DNA of 64,000 nt from Torymus aiolomorphi (GCA_036365515.1 CM070873.1:214009376-214073375), one strand, 5' to 3'. Counted from the first letter of the stretch, positions 8,923-19,130 are shown. The notes: generated by a model from the sequence alone, not told the origin. Numbers and translations: made by a program.

Positions 8923-9062
8923 GATGCTGTAAGAAAAAGAACATGTGCTAACTATCGTTTTTCTACAAATTTTTTCCTAAGTATCTTGTATACTTATAAA
9001 TATTAATGCATACTTATTTCCTAACTATTTATCTATTTATTTATACTCTTTTTATTTTATTA

Positions 9063-9188
9063 CTATTCCTGATCTATATATGATATTCTTAAACGATTTA
9101 CGTGAACTATTTTTGTTTTATTATTATTCATTTTTATTTTTACGTTACCTTTATCGTTAACTATTTCAATAATCGTATACGGCCCTTA
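9063..9188 (-). pseudogene. Cut-off integrase tail with GPY/F module
   Basis: After the TAA that ends pol (9188-9186) the same frame stays open for 40 codons to a TAG at 9065-9063 and begins with GPYTI, the GPY/F signature of gypsy integrase C-termini (known family). The TAA therefore removes this module unless it is read through. Confidence 0.75.
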
Positions 9189-12100
9189 ATATTGATTAGC
9201 TAGTTTATATGGTTTGCCTCCTTTTAAGAGCCAAACACTGTCACATATTTTAAACTCTTTAGAATTTGTTTTCTTGTCATAATAATATTTAGATTTATTT
9301 TTAGCTTCAATTAGTTTTTCTCGCGCAATATTCTGGATGTTATGTAATTGATTATTTAATTTAGTAATATAATCGTTATATGTTAATGGCTGCTCTTCGG
9401 CTTCCAGTGGCTCGCTTGAAGGTAATCGTGCTAGTCTCCCAAATATTAACTCATAAGGCGTAAATTTATGCCCTTCATGTTCTACTGTGTTATAACATAA
9501 AGTCGCTAATTCGAGACATTCATCCCAAGTATCATTGCTTTCGATAAACATTTTCATATATTCGGTCAGCGAGTGATGCGATCTTTCGAGCGATCCATTT
9601 GACTGCGGATGATATGCTGTAGTTTTGATTTGTTTAATACGGAATTTCTTTGCGACTCTTCTCATCAAACTACTCATAAAATTCGATCCTTGGTCTGTTA
9701 AAATTGTTACTGGAGAACCAAAAATGCAGATGAACCTTTTTATGAACGCGTCAGCTACCGACTCGGCGCTTGCGTCTTTCAAGGGAATTGCTAAACAAAA
9801 TTTCGAGAAATTACATTGAATGGTTAAAATATTATTATGGCCGTTTTTCGATACTGGGAAAGGACCCACTATATCAAGACTAACTTTTTCGAGTGGTGCC
9901 ATAGGCGTATCTGTGATAATCATAGGTTGCTTTGTTTTTACTCTCACAAGTTTCTTTAATTGACACTTTAAACACTTTCGAATATAATTTTGAACATCAT
10001 CTTTTATGTTTTCCCAAAAATATTTTTGTTTGATTCTCCTATAAGTTTTGTTTACTCCTCTGTGTCCGCCAATGGCTGTATCATGCATTTCCTCGATTAT
10101 TTTCCCACGATCTTTCTCTTGAACGTATTTTATTAATCCATTACATATAATAATTTTCAAAGATAGCCCTTTTAAAATATTTCTTATTTTGGAAATAATT
10201 TCTTTCCATGGTACATTTTCAATGTTTTCACTCTTAGCAATGCTAATAGAGCGTAAATCTTCCTTAATAATTATTGATTTTAAAACCTTCAAAGTCGTAG
10301 TTATATTGTTCATGACTTCTGTAGTACTTGCAGGTATCTCTTCTTTAATAATAAGTGCAAAATGTAGTTTATGATTTTTATTTGTGATTTTAATTTCTCC
10401 GGGATTTAAATGCGAAAAATGTGGTAGTTCTTTTCTTTCTGATAATTGCAATGAGCCTTTATCACACGGTATACCATCGGTCGCTATGAAATATATGTAA
10501 TTATCTTTTCTCATAAAAAGTTGTTCCTTGCATTCGACAAACAGCTTACCGCAATTAAACTTTTCTCCTTGTTTAGTAAAAGCCTCCTCTCCGAAATTTT
10601 CTTTGTTAAAATTATGCGGGCCTGTAGCTATTGGATTATTTATTTCAATTTCTTCCCCAAAATTGTTATCTAATGAGTTATTTTTGTGTTGTTCATCTAT
10701 CTCCGCTATATTTTCTATGTCTTCCATTTCTTTATTACTATTAACGATCTCATATGACTCATTTTCGTCTTCATGTAGAATTTCGAGAGAATTCTTTGAT
10801 ACTTTATTTTTAGTATTATTTGGCTTTTTCGGTCGTTTATCTCGGTAATTCGGAATATCTACTTTCCCTGTTCTGCTTCGTGTCTGTACTACTAGAATAT
10901 TATTATCTACTGGATTTCGAGACAATGCGTCCGCATTACAATTTGTTTTACCTGCTTTATAAACAATATCGAAATCATATGTATTTAGTTTTATGCGCCA
11001 TCGACTTACTCGCGAGGTGGGATCCGTAGAATTTTTGAACCATATAAGAGGTTTGTGATCCGTAACGATAGTAAATTTACGCCCAAGTAAATAAGGTCGA
11101 AATTGATTAACAGAATAAACAATTGCTAAAGCTTCACGTGAATACGTATCATATTTTCTTTCGGTGTCGGAGAGTACTCGGGATACATAAGCAATAGGTC
11201 TATCTTTATTTATTTCCCCTTGTGAAAGTATTCCTCCTATCGCTACCCCGCTGGCATCACAAGTTAATATAAAAGGTAATGAGAAATCTGCTATTTTAAG
11301 AACAGGCTGAGTACATAGTTTATCTTTTAAAAGGTCAAATGCTTTCTGTGTTTCCTCACTCCATATAAAAGGCGTGTCGTTTTTCAACAAATTACTCAAT
11401 GGCTTTGCTATTCCCGAAAAATTATGAATAAAACGACGATAATAACCTGCTAATCCCAAAAATTGTCTTATATTTTTAATATTTTGCGGTTGTGGAAACT
11501 CACGAACTGCCTCTAATTTGCGCGGGTCGGGTTTTACTCCTTCTTCGCTCAAAACATGGCCTAAATAGACTACTTCTGTTTTTAAAAATTCACATTTATC
11601 GGGCTGTAATTTAAGGTTGGCTTTACGTAATCTCCGTAAGAATCTTTCAAACTTTTCGTTATGTTCAGCAATTGTTTCACCATAAATAACCGCGTCGTCC
11701 AAAAATAAAAATATTTCTCGTTGTTGCATGCCATCGAAAACTAAATCAACGCAACGTTGAAAAGTAGCTGGACTGTTCGATAAACCCATAGGCATCGTTT
11801 TAAATTGAAATAAGCCAAATGAAGAAGCAAAAGCTGTTTTATGCCGATCCGCTCGGTCTAAGGGAATTTGGAAAAATCCCTGCGCTAAGTCAAAAACAGA
11901 AAAATATTTTGCACCTCCTACTTGATCTATGATATCCAATATATTTGGTAAAGGATACCTATCTTTTACAGTCCGATCATTTAACTGACGAAAATCGACG
12001 ACTAATCTATACCTCTTATTACCCGCGCTATCTGGCGTTTTTGCAACTAAAAATACTGGTGAAGAATAATTGGAACAAGATGGCTCTATAATGTCATTTT

Positions 12101-14054
12101 CCAGCATTTCTTTCAACTGTTTATCCAATTCTGCCTTTAACGCATGCGGGAACCTATACGGTCGTACATTTACTGGTATATCATTTATTGTTGGTATTTT
12201 GTGCGTAATGACTGAAGTTGTTCCGAGTTTTTCTCCTTTCAAATAAAAACAATCGGCGTATTTCTCAATTAATTCTTCAATAGGTTTTCTTTGTTCTGCC
12301 TCTAAATGTTTATATCTGAGAACTGACTTTAATTTTTCCGTTCGACTTAACTCGTGGATATCAGTCTTTGCAATTTGCAATATTTTATTATTTCCCATTT
12401 CTAAGTTATTTTCAGGGCGAAATGTTGAAAAATCATTTTTTTCTTTGAATTTATTATAATAAATGTCACCATATTTTTTTCGTATATTTTGAGTTTCGTT
12501 TCTCTCATCGAAACTGTACGTCTGCATTTTTTGTTCGTCTTGAATTTGTCTAAGATAAGGTTTTTCATAAATTTCTAGATAATTGTGACTTAACTCTTTA
12601 TAACCCATATTTTCATCCGATTCACTAAATAATTTTTCCTCATTTAACTCTTCATGCAAAATTTCATTTTCATCTTTGTTTTTTTTCTCTTCATTACACA
12701 TTTTATTTTCACGCGAAACATCTTTATTACTTTCAATAATATCATTAATATTATTTTCACATAGATTATTTCCATTAATCAGGAAACCTTCATTTTGTTC
12801 AATCTGAACTTTATTTTCTCCTAAATTTTTTTCATTTTCTTCACTTCCGAAACTCTCAACTATTTCTCTCTGAACTTCACATAAACGCGTATCTTCATTA
12901 TTCCCGAAACCCTCATTTGTTTCATTACACTGAACATTATTTTCACATAAACTTTTATTTTTCTTAATTTCAAAACTTTCAATCTCCTCATCAACGTTTA
13001 TTATTTCATCTTCTTCATTATTTAACACTTCCATTACCCTTTTATCATTTTTACTCGAAACATCATGTACGTCGAAAAATTCATTATCAAAACTTATCAA
13101 ATCTTTTTCTTCGAACACATTTTCGCATGGCTTATTTGATAATTCGTTATTTTTCTTACCGCCGACATAAAATTTACCACAATTATATTCAACATATTTT
13201 TCGTCAATATCATCTTCAATTAAATCATCAACACAATTTTCTTCACAAAAAGATACGACATTACCTCCCATTTCACCAAATACTCTCATGTCGCGGTCCC
13301 TTTTATAACGATCACCATTTTTACCCCACTTATTAATTCTCAAAGAAAAATCTTTTTCCATTTCTTTTGAACTTCCGTACACATCATTTATTTCACAAAA
13401 TGCTTTAAATTGTTTTTCCGGTGTTTCTTTATTTCTCCTAACGCTCTTTTCCGGAAAATAATTACTAGTAAAGTCACAATCATCATTATTTATTTCAATC
13501 AACTCCTCTTCTGTCTGTACAAATCCACAATCAACATAAGGTTTCTTAAAATCTTTTTCACTTTGTTTTTCATGTATTTCATCTGTTTCATTCGTTCTAT
13601 AAGATATACTCTCAAATGGAATTATTTGACCATTAAATTCCAAGTAATTCTCTCGATAATTTATTTGCGCGAAATTTTCTCTAAAAAATTCAGTGCCTAG
13701 TATATCCGCTTCAATAATTGGAAAATCGTCCGCTACCAAATGAAAATCAACTTTGTAGTTATTAAAATCAACTCTGACTCGACCCAAAGTTTTTATGGCC
13801 TGAGCCGTTATTCCTTTCAAAATAATTATTTGATTAGTGTCAATATTAACATAAGAAGATACTTCCGTCTTTTTTACAAGATTGACAGAAGCTCCTGTGT
13901 CTAACATAAAAATAAGCGGCCTGTTAAATTCTCCGATGTCAATTTTTATAGTTGGCGCTGAACTTTTTTGACTAAGTCTTACTGTCTCAAAGCTGACGGC
14001 TGAACATTGCTGTTGCTCGGTGTCATAGGGCGCGGTCTGTTTTCTATCTCTCAC
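9186..14054 (-). CDS. pol: Pol polyprotein (PR-RT-RH-IN)
   Basis: 1622 aa in the -1 frame relative to gag. Aspartic protease with DTGAS (52-56); reverse transcriptase about 630-800 with VVDFRQLN, FDLAQGF and the catalytic FLDD at 784-787 (Phe in place of the usual Tyr); RNase H from TCDASG (931) to DALSR (1042-1046); integrase with an HHCC zinc finger (GGHRGVNKTY, CLKCQ) and the D,D,E core (DIVGPF, LTDQGSNF, NGSLERSHH). Two long inserts are unusual: about 420 residues of Asn/Glu/Lys-rich low complexity between protease and RT, and about 280 charged residues between RNase H and integrase. It ends at a TAA just before the GPY/F module. The GTG at 14054 is not a start; the protein should be made by frameshifting from gag. 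Confidence 0.93.
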   Translation of the reverse strand: MRDRKQTAPYDTEQQQCSAVSFETVRLSQKSSAPTIKIDIGEFNRPLIFMLDTGASVNLVKKTEVSSYVNIDTNQIIILKGITAQAIKTLGRVRVDFNNYKVDFHLVADDFPIIEADILGTEFFRENFAQINYRENYLEFNGQIIPFESISYRTNETDEIHEKQSEKDFKKPYVDCGFVQTEEELIEINNDDCDFTSNYFPEKSVRRNKETPEKQFKAFCEINDVYGSSKEMEKDFSLRINKWGKNGDRYKRDRDMRVFGEMGGNVVSFCEENCVDDLIEDDIDEKYVEYNCGKFYVGGKKNNELSNKPCENVFEEKDLISFDNEFFDVHDVSSKNDKRVMEVLNNEEDEIINVDEEIESFEIKKNKSLCENNVQCNETNEGFGNNEDTRLCEVQREIVESFGSEENEKNLGENKVQIEQNEGFLINGNNLCENNINDIIESNKDVSRENKMCNEEKKNKDENEILHEELNEEKLFSESDENMGYKELSHNYLEIYEKPYLRQIQDEQKMQTYSFDERNETQNIRKKYGDIYYNKFKEKNDFSTFRPENNLEMGNNKILQIAKTDIHELSRTEKLKSVLRYKHLEAEQRKPIEELIEKYADCFYLKGEKLGTTSVITHKIPTINDIPVNVRPYRFPHALKAELDKQLKEMLENDIIEPSCSNYSSPVFLVAKTPDSAGNKRYRLVVDFRQLNDRTVKDRYPLPNILDIIDQVGGAKYFSVFDLAQGFFQIPLDRADRHKTAFASSFGLFQFKTMPMGLSNSPATFQRCVDLVFDGMQQREIFLFLDDAVIYGETIAEHNEKFERFLRRLRKANLKLQPDKCEFLKTEVVYLGHVLSEEGVKPDPRKLEAVREFPQPQNIKNIRQFLGLAGYYRRFIHNFSGIAKPLSNLLKNDTPFIWSEETQKAFDLLKDKLCTQPVLKIADFSLPFILTCDASGVAIGGILSQGEINKDRPIAYVSRVLSDTERKYDTYSREALAIVYSVNQFRPYLLGRKFTIVTDHKPLIWFKNSTDPTSRVSRWRIKLNTYDFDIVYKAGKTNCNADALSRNPVDNNILVVQTRSRTGKVDIPNYRDKRPKKPNNTKNKVSKNSLEILHEDENESYEIVNSNKEMEDIENIAEIDEQHKNNSLDNNFGEEIEINNPIATGPHNFNKENFGEEAFTKQGEKFNCGKLFVECKEQLFMRKDNYIYFIATDGIPCDKGSLQLSERKELPHFSHLNPGEIKITNKNHKLHFALIIKEEIPASTTEVMNNITTTLKVLKSIIIKEDLRSISIAKSENIENVPWKEIISKIRNILKGLSLKIIICNGLIKYVQEKDRGKIIEEMHDTAIGGHRGVNKTYRRIKQKYFWENIKDDVQNYIRKCLKCQLKKLVRVKTKQPMIITDTPMAPLEKVSLDIVGPFPVSKNGHNNILTIQCNFSKFCLAIPLKDASAESVADAFIKRFICIFGSPVTILTDQGSNFMSSLMRRVAKKFRIKQIKTTAYHPQSNGSLERSHHSLTEYMKMFIESNDTWDECLELATLCYNTVEHEGHKFTPYELIFGRLARLPSSEPLEAEEQPLTYNDYITKLNNQLHNIQNIAREKLIEAKNKSKYYYDKKTNSKEFKICDSVWLLKGGKPYKLANQY

Positions 14055-15511
14055 CTGGCGCCCGTATGGGAGAGATCCCCAGAGTTTCCCTCATTTTCAG
14101 ACGCACTTTGTCTTACATCATTTTGAAAGTTAAAACAGTCGCGTTTAAAGTGACCATTTTTCCCGCAATAAAAGCATATGGGAATTCGCGGATTAACAGG
14201 AGCCTGAACTTCTTGTCTATTTCGAGCAAAATTATTATTACCATTATTATTTCCGTTGTAATTATTTCGATTGGCATGATAGTTATTAAAATCCCGACCA
14301 TTGTTTCGATTATTTTCATTTGGTAAAAAGTTCATTCTTCCTCGATTGTCAGAATTCCAACCGGTAAAATTCCCTCTAAAATTATTTCTGTTTGCTGAAT
14401 AACTAGCCGACGGACCACTTTCTCTATTAAAATTATTCTGATTTGATCTATTTTGTCCATAATATTTTGCTAATGTTAAGCAATTTATCGCTCCATGCCC
14501 TTCTCGTTTGCAATATGCACATGTGATTTGTTCGATATCTTGATTAACAATATTAACCCTTTTATTTTCTCTATTAATTTTTGCCTTATTATCATCTTTA
14601 GTATCGTCGTCTATTATACTACATGCATATTCCCTTTCTACCTCCAAAGCTAATTCGCGTGCTTCTTTTAAACTAACTGGTTTCCCCATGCGTGCGCGTA
14701 TTTCCCATCGAAGCCCTTTTAAAAAGAATTTTATGCAATCGCTTTCTAATTTGGTTTTATATTCTTTTACTTCTGTGAACCGATTTTCGCATTTGGCGGC
14801 TTTAAAAATTTCCGACTCTATTTCTTTCAAGCGATTTAAATATACGATTACTGATTCGTTACTTTTTTGTTTTATGCGAGCAAGATCGCCTTCCCAATTG
14901 TGAAAAGTTTTTGCAGACCCGTATATTGTCTCTAAAAATTCAGAAATTTCCGAAATTTCTTTAAAATGTTGTCCCCGAACACTATTTAACGCGTCTCCAT
15001 AAAGTCGCATGCGAATCAATTTCGCTAATTCTGCCTCATATTCTTTTGGAAGGATGCTAAGTGCTTCTTGACATCCATCTAAAAATTGTGTTAAAGAAAT
15101 ATTTTGTCCGTTAAATCGCGGAATTAAATCAAGAGCGTCTTTAAGAGATAGCCCTCTTATTTGTATCGTTGTAGTATTCATGGTTTTATTTTCTCGTTTA
15201 CTGGTTTTATGTAAGAAAGAAAAACGTTCGTTTTTTATATTAGCTTTTTTTGAAAAATGCTCGTTTTTTATCTTTAATTCGTTTTCCGAAAATTCCTTGT
15301 CGTTTTCTGTAATAAGAGAAGAATTCGAGGATTTATAATCCTCATTCAATGTTTCACTTGCGTTTTCTTTTATTTTTCCCTCTTCCTGTTTTGTAGCAAA
15401 AATATTTAGTTTTCCGCGAAACGCTTTAATGATTTCAAAAATATCAAAACCTTGTTTTACACTTTCGTTCAATTCTTTTATAGTATCTTCCCGTTTGAAA
15501 TATGAATCCAA
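14051..15511 (-). CDS. gag: Gag polyprotein, main part with two zinc knuckles
   Basis: 486 aa from a nominal TTG; the frame is open further upstream to about 15620, so the true N-terminus lies in the ORF at 15550-16077. A capsid-like region (about 110-300, with a Trp-containing helix near 206 and KFFLKGLRWEIR) is followed by a nucleocapsid with two CCHC knuckles (331-344 and 446-459, both Cx2Cx4Hx4C) separated by an Asn/Arg-rich linker. Packages the RNA and forms particles (known family). The stop is at 14053-14051, inside the overlap with pol. Confidence 0.9.
   Translation of the reverse strand: MDSYFKREDTIKELNESVKQGFDIFEIIKAFRGKLNIFATKQEEGKIKENASETLNEDYKSSNSSLITENDKEFSENELKIKNEHFSKKANIKNERFSFLHKTSKRENKTMNTTTIQIRGLSLKDALDLIPRFNGQNISLTQFLDGCQEALSILPKEYEAELAKLIRMRLYGDALNSVRGQHFKEISEISEFLETIYGSAKTFHNWEGDLARIKQKSNESVIVYLNRLKEIESEIFKAAKCENRFTEVKEYKTKLESDCIKFFLKGLRWEIRARMGKPVSLKEARELALEVEREYACSIIDDDTKDDNKAKINRENKRVNIVNQDIEQITCAYCKREGHGAINCLTLAKYYGQNRSNQNNFNRESGPSASYSANRNNFRGNFTGWNSDNRGRMNFLPNENNRNNGRDFNNYHANRNNYNGNNNGNNNFARNRQEVQAPVNPRIPICFYCGKNGHFKRDCFNFQNDVRQSASENEGNSGDLSHTGAR
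14084..14090 (-). promoter_or_regulatory. -1 ribosomal frameshift site G GGA AAC
   Basis: In the gag reading frame the bases read G GGA AAC, an exact X XXY YYZ heptamer of the type used in the gag-pro overlap of Mason-Pfizer-type retroviruses (known). Twelve codons of gag follow it, and the -1 frame is open straight into pol. Downstream bases can fold (CTGG with CCAG around 14083-14056 and an inner GGGA/TCCC pairing). Confidence 0.75.
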
Positions 15512-15549
15512 AAATTCCTTCCTTGTTTCTAAACACAGTTGTGATTTTA

Positions 15550-16077
15550 TTACCTCGATAACGCTTTCTTCTGGTAAAAGGCAGCTACCGTTTTCACGCG
15601 ATTAGTTTTTCCATGCGCGGTAAGTGGCGTACTAAAATTAAATTCACCAGCTTCTTTCTGACTATCGCCCAATGTAATTTTATTTAGTTTTAATTTAGGT
15701 GATTTTAATATAAATTTTTTCTGTTGGTCCCCTTTTTTTATAACAGCTTCGACTTCTCTAAGGCTACTATCATTCAAAGTATCATCAGACTCTTCGAGAA
15801 TTGAGAGATCAGTTTTATTCTCAATTTTTCTGTAGTTACCCTGATAATCAATATTTAACCCCGCGAAAGTTTTTTCAACTTCTTTCTTTAACACGGAAAC
15901 TTCCTTCTTTAAATTTTTATTATTGTTCTTTAAATTATTACTACTCAGATTTTCTACTAAATTATTATCATGTAATTCTTCCTCTTTATTTCTAAGTTTT
16001 GATAGTAAAGAATTTGCAAATATCAAATTTATTTTATCACTTCCTTTTGCATTTATATTATCGTGCTTGTTCGGCAT
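15550..16077 (-). CDS. Gag N-terminal part (matrix-like)
   Basis: 175 aa from a true ATG at 16077, about 150 nt downstream of the primer site, so this is the natural first ORF of the element. Lys/Asn-rich with a coiled-coil-like stretch (about 30-70). It ends at 15550, while the main gag frame is already open from about 15620, so the two overlap by about 70 nt in different frames. The simplest reading is one gag gene with a one-base shift near 15560-15620. No known domain recognised. Confidence 0.65.
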   Translation of the reverse strand: MPNKHDNINAKGSDKINLIFANSLLSKLRNKEEELHDNNLVENLSSNNLKNNNKNLKKEVSVLKKEVEKTFAGLNIDYQGNYRKIENKTDLSILEESDDTLNDSSLREVEAVIKKGDQQKKFILKSPKLKLNKITLGDSQKEAGEFNFSTPLTAHGKTNRVKTVAAFYQKKALSR

Positions 16078-16223
16078 ATTTTCTTAGTCATTTTATTTTA
16101 TATTTAAAAAAAATTGCTTAAAAATCTTAAAAATTCTGAAAAATCCTGCTTTTTGCTTTCTTTTAAATATATTTTTTTTTTATTTAAAAAAATATTTCTG
16201 TTTATTCCCTGGAAAAATTTTAT

Positions 16224-16241
16224 TTCCCGGCCGATGCACCA
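16224..16241 (-). other. Primer binding site for tRNA-Gly
   Basis: The plus strand reads TTCCCGGCCGATGCACCA, identical to the 3' 18 bases of an insect-type tRNA-Gly(GCC) with CCA. On the minus strand it is the TGG-initiated primer site just inside the 5' LTR. This fixes the element's direction. Confidence 0.88.
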
Positions 16242-16267
16242 GTTTTTAACTTATAAGATTAGTAATC

Positions 16268-17654
16268 TGTTATGTCGAGATTACACACCTTATAATCAAA
16301 TTATTTGAATAGGCACTGAGCAAGCCCATGCGTATTCGGATTCCTGTCTTTTCGCCAACGCCCGAAAGCGCTATGCGTAACCAGGATGCGGAATCCCGGA
16401 ATAAACAGAAATTTTATAAAAATGTATAGAACAATGATTTTATTCAATCCGCGACGAAATACATTTTGAGTACAATTTTAATTAATAATACCTTGGGCTT
16501 CGCACCCCGCTTTGCTGGTTGAGATCGGTGGTTCAGCTCCTCTTCCAGTGCGTGATGATCGACCCTCTTCAGTTCTCTACTCTTGCAGCAGGTGCGATGA
16601 TTGTTGCCTCGTAGACCGGCGACGATGAATGTGGTGAAGGCTCAGTTGGTGGGCGCAGCGAGAGAGCTTCTTTTTCTATGTCTATGTGGCTGAACTCCTT
16701 CTACGTTCCGTCGGAGGTCTCGAGCAGAGATTCGCCCTCTTCAAATTGCTGTGGTGGACTGCGCGCCGTGCTCTCATTATTCGGCCTTTTTATACCCGAA
16801 TTTTCACGTACACAGAAGCTTCTCGACTATTATCTATAAAAAGCTCCTATGCTATGCATAGATCCATATACAGCATAGTAGTGGTTGGTCTATAGGGTTA
16901 AGAACAAAGCCATAAGGATGTCTCCTGAATTTCTTTGGAGACCCCGCGCCGTTCCCGAGAAAAGCTTCCCGCAAAGGTCAAATGGCCTAGATCGAGCCTC
17001 TTCCAATGTATCTATTTACACACACATTTGGTAGGTATCCGATCGCTCCCACCAGCCGAAAAGTGCGGCTGTCACCTTCCCCTTAGCTGGACTCATAATT
17101 TTGGCTCTTTACGATCTGTCAGCTTTTTCGCCTCCGTACGGGAAAATCGGAGCCGCGTTGGTCTTGACAAACGCCAGACCTCTCTCACGCATGCGCCGCG
17201 TTTTCTCGTTCTCTATCTCTCTCTTTTCTTGCTCTCATGTTGTGCCTTCCCTCTCGCTGTCTCTCTCTCTCTCTCGGCTCTAGCAAACAGATTGGGTATG
17301 GCGTTTTACTCGCTCCTCCCTTCCTCCGGTCTCCTCTTCGCTGTGCTCTTGAATTCGGCGTTCTCAGTGCGCGTTTAATTTTTATAAACTGCCTCGGCGT
17401 GGATGTTCATTGTCATATTTACTTTTGCGAATACTATAATCTTATTCTTCATAAAAAGACGAATCCATTGATATAATTTTCATCCCTCGTACTCTTCTAG
17501 TTTTCTGGCTTTTGCACTTGGCATTCGGTATCGGCGTTTTTCCAGTTCGCGCGCGTGCCCAAAGGTTTACAAACATCACCGCTTGGATTGATTTTATTTT
17601 AAAAGTCTTTTTATAATTATTTTAAGTAAATGGACGAAAAACTCGTCCATTACA
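16268..17654 (-). repeat. 5' LTR of the env retroelement
   Basis: The outer end (17654) is set by identity with 1-281. The inner end is less sure: the first TG/CA-type boundary beyond the primer site is 16268, giving 1387 bp with TGTAAT...AACA ends; a boundary directly at 16242 is the alternative. It repeats the tip hairpin (17629-17651). Open frames inside it on the plus strand look incidental. Confidence 0.8.
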
Positions 17655-18787
17655 GTGGCTTTACACGATTTAAAAAAAACTGAGGGGTGATGGCGCAATT
17701 CTGGCTTCGGATTCGGATTCAGCCGTCAAAATGCATAAGAGGGGGTATGTCAAGTCTCAGTAACAGACCATTTTTTTTTTGTGTGCCTGTGTAATTTATT
17801 AATCTAAGAAAATATTTTTGAAATTATATGCTGGCATGATGAATTTATCGATGTTGACTTTAAAAGGCTGTAACTTTTCTTTAATTAATAAACTTTTTTC
17901 ATATTGCAAATCAAAAAACAAAAAGTTCAATACAATAATTAGATCTTTTGTACTTCTATATTACTCGACCAAAAATATGAGTTTGCCTATTCTATTACAT
18001 TGTGATAAATTGTTTTCAATAATCAATTTTAAACTATTAAAACATGTTCTAAATAAGTATATATATATATATGTGGACCTGAAAACTTCCTAAAAGATTT
18101 AATATTTATAAAAAGAATATTGAAATATGAACAAAATTTTATTATTATTTTAAGGTGTATCCATCTCCTATCAATCACATTTCTTGTAGTGATTTTATCT
18201 CATGTCATCAGTTGAATTATTTTTTATATGCTACTCTTTGTGGGCAACAGCGACATCATATTATTATAATATACCAGATTTCTCTATCACCTTCCTCGCT
18301 TGAGGTTACAAGTATTGTGTCTGCCAAACTGTCACTATCACTGCTATTTCCGTTGCTCTCAATAGTATAAGTTATTCGATTAAGTTCTCATCACATTAAA
18401 TGTAAATGTTCATCAATACTCAATAAGGTCAGAGTATCAATTTTTTTTTAAACTTTATATGCAGCTATCACAACTTTTTGAATATCTTGTAAATGTTGAG
18501 TGTCAAAGTCAGTTTTTAGCTGTAGCTTATTGTTCAAGATGGTTAAGTACGTTTTTGGTCGTCCAAAAGTTCTATCAGATTTTGAACCACAATTTCCATC
18601 TGAAAACAGTTGTAAGATTTTATTATGAAGCTTATTGTACCTTTATACCACTCTAACCTAAAAATAGCAATTTTGACATGATTTTTAAGCTTTAGTGGTA
18701 TAAAAGACTGTATGAAACTTATGCGTAAGGTGATTTTGACCGTGTTCGACTTTCCTCACTCGTTTCGCTCGTGCGAGAAATAACGTC
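17655..18787. other. Flanking DNA, no gene seen
   Basis: Unique AT-rich sequence beside the LTR. The bases after the LTR (GTGGC) are one half of the target duplication; the partner is outside the window. Short open frames here lack any recognisable feature. Confidence 0.7.
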
Positions 18788-19130
18788 TAACTTGGGGGGC
18801 TGAGCCCCCCAGCGTGCCTTCGGCACGCCATCCCCCCCGCCCCCATACACACCTGCTCCTCGCTTCGCTCGTCGCCCCCCCCCCCCTCCCTATGTAAAAA
18901 CTTCGTTTTTATGAATGAAAACTTCGGTTTTACATAATAGGCACGACCGCAATGCTCAGAAGAACCTTATACTTTTATTATTGCAAAAATTGTAATACTT
19001 TATTTATCGTTTTTATCATTTAAAATAAACATAAATACATCTGCAGTAGAATTTAAATAATAGTTATCCATTTACTTTTACACATTTATTTCTTCTTTTT
19101 TATAGAAGGTTTGCGTTTTAATTCTACATG
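18788..19130 (+). repeat. Left terminal inverted repeat with hairpin row
   Basis: Pairs with 24480-24783 reversed. The outer 110 bases hold three consecutive GC-rich palindromes and a C-run at about 18876-18889. Confidence 0.7.

Larger units (their letters stand above)
1..17654 (-). mobile_element. Env-bearing gypsy/errantivirus-like LTR retroelement with accessory genes
   Basis: Positions 1-281 and 17374-17654 are direct repeats (277 of 281 bases equal), placing the element between two LTRs; the first LTR is cut by the window start. All main ORFs run on the minus strand in the order gag, pol, Baculo_F env, chuvirus-type glycoprotein, two CxxC ORFs, IAP. A tRNA-Gly primer site lies inside the right-hand (5') LTR. 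The integrase and RT resemble the 17.6/297 group of Ty3/gypsy (known family). The internal region alone is about 16 kb, far longer than the 5-9 kb usual for errantiviruses (known family). A spliced gene lies antisense next to the 3' LTR. Damage seen: one frameshift in gag, one in the second glycoprotein, one stop before the end of pol. The target duplication cannot be checked because the far flank is outside the window. Confidence 0.93.

Noticed and set aside
16686..17476. Several plus-strand frames of 60-147 codons in the 5' LTR
   Set aside because: They overlap in different frames, have no motif and lie in LTR sequence antisense to the element.
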